DNA of 64,000 nucleotides. Source: Bacteroidales bacterium (GTDB lineage: Bacteria > Bacteroidota > Bacteroidia > Bacteroidales > WCHB1-69). How positions within the stretch are numbered: position 1 is the stretch's first letter; every line of letters begins with the position of its first letter. The stretch is from positions 186,001 through 250,000 of the forward strand of contig JAFTCA010000041.1 of the NCBI GenBank assembly GCA_017454945.1, read 5' to 3'. The position numbers and the translations under genes were made by a program. This document shows, piece by piece, positions 61,229 through 64,000 of this stretch. The notes under the pieces were generated by a model, which ran no database searches, was not told the DNA's origin, and was given only the letters and a program-made list of their open reading frames with translations.

Positions 61229-62365
61229 ATGAATTCAGTATCTCCGTATAATCACCCCCGCGTTGTCCTGTCGGTGACCAATGATATCTTTGGTGACCAG
61301 CGCGTGGACAAAGTCTGCCACATGCTCATCAAGTTGGGCTTTGAGGTGCTGGTGGTGGGTCGCTTGCGCAAGAATTCGCCCGAAATTACGGACAAACCGT
61401 ATAAGACACACCGTTTCCGCTTGCTGTTCGACAAGGGACCGCTGTTCTATGCCGAGTACAACCTGCGGTTGTTCCTCTATCTGCTGTTTGTGCGCTGCGA
61501 CATATTGGTAGCCAATGATTTGGATACACTGCTGCCCAATACACTGGTCTCAAAGCTGAGGCGTAAAAAGCTGGTGTACGACAGCCACGAGTATTTCTGC
61601 GGCATCTTGGAGGTGATTGAACGGCCGCGCGTGCGTAAAACATGGCTTGCCATCGAGCGTTTCTGCTTCCCTAAACTGGAACATATTATCACCGTTAGCC
61701 AGTCCATCGCCGACCAGTACAAACGGGAGTATGGCAAAGAGGTGGCGGTGGTTCGCAATATTCCGCGGCGCGAGTGTTTTCCCGTGACCGAAACCCGAGC
61801 TTCGTTGCACCTGCCTGAGAATAAGAAAATTGCTGTGCTACAGGGCACGGGCCTTCATCGCGATCGTGGGGTGGAGGAGATAGTGGAAGCTATGCCGCTG
61901 ACCGACAACCTGCTGCTGCTCATCGTCGGCTCGGGCGCTGTGATTCCTCAAATGAAAGAGCGCGTGAAGGCGCTGCATATCGAGGATAAGGTGATGTTCG
62001 TGCCCCGCGTGTCTCCGCAGATGCTCTTCAATTACACCTATTTGGCCGACATCGGCGTGTCGCTCGACAAGGATGCGAGCCCCAATCATCACTTCAGTCT
62101 GCCGAACAAGATTTTTGAATACATGAAGGCGGGTACACCGCTGCTTTCGACCGATCTGCCAGAGCGGAAACGTATTATCGAGCAATATAATACTGGATTG
62201 ATAGTCAAAGATTTAAATCCTACAACTTTAGCCGATGCTTTAAGTAGGATGATGACCGACGAAGAGGCTTACTGCCAATGGAAAGAAGGGTGTGCAGCCG
62301 CCGCCCGCGACCTCTGTTGGGAGAACGAAGAGAAGGTTCTCGAGCAGATTTATCTGTCGCTGTAG
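61229..62365 (+). CDS. GT4-type glycosyltransferase
   Basis: A 378-residue GT-B enzyme. N-terminal Rossmann half: VVLSVTNDIFGDQRVDKVCHMLIKLGFEVLVVGRLR; C-terminal donor half: KIAVLQGTGLHRDRGVEEIVEA, LLIVGSGAVIPQMKERV, and PNHHFSLPNKIFEYMKAGTPLLSTDLPERKRII, the EX7E-like region of GT4. It likely adds a sugar to a surface polysaccharide or glycolipid from a nucleotide sugar. ATG 61229 is preferred; the frame reaches back to 61166 through repeat-like DNA. Four bases before the stop of the convergent acetyltransferase gene. Confidence 0.88.
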   Translation: MNSVSPYNHPRVVLSVTNDIFGDQRVDKVCHMLIKLGFEVLVVGRLRKNSPEITDKPYKTHRFRLLFDKGPLFYAEYNLRLFLYLLFVRCDILVANDLDTLLPNTLVSKLRRKKLVYDSHEYFCGILEVIERPRVRKTWLAIERFCFPKLEHIITVSQSIADQYKREYGKEVAVVRNIPRRECFPVTETRASLHLPENKKIAVLQGTGLHRDRGVEEIVEAMPLTDNLLLLIVGSGAVIPQMKERVKALHIEDKVMFVPRVSPQMLFNYTYLADIGVSLDKDASPNHHFSLPNKIFEYMKAGTPLLSTDLPERKRIIEQYNTGLIVKDLNPTTLADALSRMMTDEEAYCQWKEGCAAAARDLCWENEEKVLEQIYLSL

Positions 62366-62368
62366 CGA

Positions 62369-62908
62369 TTATTGTTTCTTGTAGTCTTTGCGTAACAAGC
62401 TGTATATGACCACATCCTTGAATTGTCCTTGGTGGAAGTAGTGGTCCTTGAGGCGTCCTTCTTCCGTGAAGCCCAATTTTGCCAATACTCTGATGATGCC
62501 TTCGTTGTCGGGAAAGATGTCGCTGGTTATCTTGTTGAGGTTCAATGTGTAAAAACCGTACTCTATGAGCATCTTCGAGGCTTCGTAGGCCAATCCCAGT
62601 CCTTGGTATTGTTTGGGAATGCGCAGCGTTTTCCAGGTGGCACGCTGGTGTCGCCAGTTGATGTCGTACAATCCTACGGCACCAAGCAATACGGGCTTTT
62701 CGCCTTCTTTTTCCTTGTAGAATATGGAAAGCGCCACATCGCCGTTTTGGCATATTTTCTCGTACCACTTTTGCTGGTTGTACGAAGATATAGGGTTATG
62801 GATGATATAGTCGGTCAGGTCGGCATCCCAACGCTGCTCCATCAAATAGGGCAGGTCTTCCGGTTCAATGGGCTTTAAAATTAGGCGTTCGCTTTCTAAA
62901 ATTCGCAT
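62369..62908 (-). CDS. GNAT acetyltransferase (RimJ/RimL type)
   Basis: A 179-residue acetyltransferase. It opens ILESERLILKPIEPEDLPYLMEQRW, then LLGAVGLYDINWRHQRATWKTLRIPKQYQGLGLAYEASKMLIEYGF (acetyl-CoA loop R/Q-x-x-G-x-G/A) and LNLNKITSDIFPDNEGIIRVLAKLGFTEEGRLKDHYFHQGQFKDVVIYSLL. This is the RimJ/RimL-like small acetyltransferase pattern; its acceptor may be a protein N-terminus or amino sugar. Convergent with the glycosyltransferase. Confidence 0.88.
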   Translation of the reverse strand: MRILESERLILKPIEPEDLPYLMEQRWDADLTDYIIHNPISSYNQQKWYEKICQNGDVALSIFYKEKEGEKPVLLGAVGLYDINWRHQRATWKTLRIPKQYQGLGLAYEASKMLIEYGFYTLNLNKITSDIFPDNEGIIRVLAKLGFTEEGRLKDHYFHQGQFKDVVIYSLLRKDYKKQ

Positions 62909-62909
62909 A

Positions 62910-63110
62910 ATGTGTTGAATTGTTGAAGTGAAAAGTGAGGAGTGAAGGATGAAAGTTGAGAATTGTTGATTGTTGAAGTGTTGTAGAAGAGACGCACGGC
63001 CGTGCGTCTGTACTTTATTTTTTCTGTTTTTGAAATTTGAATTCTGAATTTTATTTGTTCTTTGTTCTCTGTTCTTTTAATTATAAATTGTTAATTGTAA
63101 ATTATTAATT
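62910..63110. repeat. Intergenic repeat block with a GACGC palindrome
   Basis: The 195-base gap is nearly all repeat: gaagtgaaaagtgaggagtgaagg, then a perfect 20-base palindrome (62990-63009, half AGACGCACGG), aaatttgaattctgaattttatttgttctttgttctctgttc and aattataaattgttaattg. No regulatory element is seen. Confidence 0.6.
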
Positions 63111-63899
63111 CACAGTCTGTTCGTATATCTCTTCAATCGAAAGTATTGGGTATTGTTTTTGCTGTGTCAGTTCGATAATCTCGCCGATGAGGTCGAAAGC
63201 GCCTCTTTCATTGTTGCGCTTGTGGGCAATTGTCTCGCTGCTGATATGGTTGAACTCTTCACGGCTCAGCGAGTCTTTGATTTGTCGCATCCATGCGATG
63301 TAGGGCGTATTGAAAACCATGTTGATAGGGTGGAAGCTGATAACTTTCAACCCCGGCGAAGTGAAGTGATTTAAGAATGGTTTGATGCTGAGTCCCAGTT
63401 GGTTGTAAAGGAAACTGCCCTCTTCCAGAAAGATAGGAATCTGTAATAATTGCGATTCGAGCCAGTAGGGTGAAATGCGCGGCGCCAGCGTGGTGATGGT
63501 GTTGGAGCAGCACTTGAAGTTGAATTCGTTCTTGAGCATGTGAGCCGTGTCGGTCACGTCAAAGGCGCGGTGCGAGCGCGTGCAGGTGGCCTCGGGCGCC
63601 AGGGCTACGCAGGTCTCAATGACTTCCCTAAAGCTATTGCCTTGCGACGAACCCGGCAGAAAGTTGGGGTGTATGCCACGCTGGATATGACCCAACTTGA
63701 ATTCGCGCTCTATCACTTCGGAACGATGTGTGACAAAGGTGGTTAGCTTCAGCATATCGGCAGGCAACTGGGCAAAAAACTGTTCCAGCACTGCCTCCGA
63801 AGCCCAATCAATGTCGGAGGTAAAGCAGAATACCGGCTGCTCGTCCCACAAATGCGGTCCGGCAACTTTTTCTACCAGCGAAGCCATGTCAGTGTTCAT
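63105..63899 (-). CDS. Polysaccharide deacetylase-like protein
   Basis: A 264-residue NodB-fold-like protein. CFTSDIDWASE (Asp29, Asp31) near the start suits the metal-binding Asp motif, then FVTHRSEVIE, GIHPNFLPGSSQG, CTRSHRAFDV and ISFHPINMVF with His residues of the second and third motifs. It resembles the WbmS-like deacetylases of O-antigen or capsule loci. The stop-proximal codons (QTVN) again come from AT-rich repeat. Linked by position to the glycosyltransferase and acetyltransferase, possibly a surface-glycan set. Confidence 0.7.
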   Translation of the reverse strand: MNTDMASLVEKVAGPHLWDEQPVFCFTSDIDWASEAVLEQFFAQLPADMLKLTTFVTHRSEVIEREFKLGHIQRGIHPNFLPGSSQGNSFREVIETCVALAPEATCTRSHRAFDVTDTAHMLKNEFNFKCCSNTITTLAPRISPYWLESQLLQIPIFLEEGSFLYNQLGLSIKPFLNHFTSPGLKVISFHPINMVFNTPYIAWMRQIKDSLSREEFNHISSETIAHKRNNERGAFDLIGEIIELTQQKQYPILSIEEIYEQTVN

Positions 63900-64000
63900 T
63901 GTGAGGAGGTTAAGAAGTGAAAAGTGATTAGTGAGCAGTGAGGAGTGAAGAAGTTAAGAAACTAAGAAGTTAAGGAGTTAAGAAGTTAAGGAACTAAGGA
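63900..64000. repeat. Low-complexity intergenic repeat block
   Basis: gaagtgaaaagtg, gtgagcagtgaggagtgaag and aagttaagaaactaagaagttaagg in tandem. It extends to the window edge. Confidence 0.6.

Overview
The window is chromosomal DNA from a member of the Bacteroidota, most likely order Bacteroidales. The evidence is: promoters of the Bacteroidota type (TTG, about 19-20 bases, TAnnTTTG) before many genes; two surface proteins with type IX secretion C-terminal sorting domains; a TonB-dependent receptor; gene neighbourhoods typical of the phylum (DUF3822 next to rsmD, DUF4295 next to rpmG and ftsY, HU-SPOR protein, glycogen synthase fused to alpha-glucan phosphorylase); a four-subunit 2-oxoacid:ferredoxin oxidoreductase; and carboxynorspermidine decarboxylase. 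No phage, plasmid or complete insertion sequence is visible. The genus cannot be fixed from the sequence alone.

Layout. 1-3.45 kb: the end of a TonB-dependent receptor, then a compact peptide natural-product locus (a precursor with a double-glycine leader and six core cysteines, followed by a radical SAM/SPASM maturase), the most novel system here. 3.5-9.3 kb: an acyltransferase-like gene with an SDR reductase, a secreted protein, rsmD with DUF3822, and a FolK-deoxynucleoside kinase fusion. 9.4-16.6 kb: methylmalonyl-CoA mutase small subunit without its partner, a CNNM/CBS membrane protein, a U32 protein, a secreted esterase and an AAA ATPase. 16.6-18.8 kb: a gene-poor stretch with a PKD lipoprotein, a long rod-like RNA resembling 6S RNA, and apparent debris. 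18.8-26.2 kb: a carboxylase subunit, rpsF-rpsR-rplI, mntP, a cysteine-rich lipoprotein, tRNA-Arg, RNase R and TsaC. 27-33 kb: the korDABC operon and an unusual membrane-anchored UvrD-type helicase. 33-46.9 kb: housekeeping (nspC, clpC, ftsY, rpmG, kdsB, PpiD-like, aspartate kinase). 47-52.3 kb: two tandem paralogous type IX-sorted proteins. 52.4-63.9 kb: metallophosphoesterase, glycogen enzyme fusion, an AraC regulator divergent from a glycoside-hydrolase-like secreted protein, a glycosyltransferase, an acetyltransferase and a polysaccharide deacetylase-like protein.

Working together: the ferredoxin-linked KorDABC, the carboxylase subunit and the mutase subunit fit an anaerobic fermentation through a reductive branch towards succinate/propionate with glycogen as reserve. 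A second theme is non-coding: many gaps are filled with the same low-complexity words (aattcaaagaacaaag, ttaacttcttaac, cacttttcacttttcag, aattgttaattgtaaatta) and with short near-perfect palindromes. Some of these reach into the 3' ends of genes.
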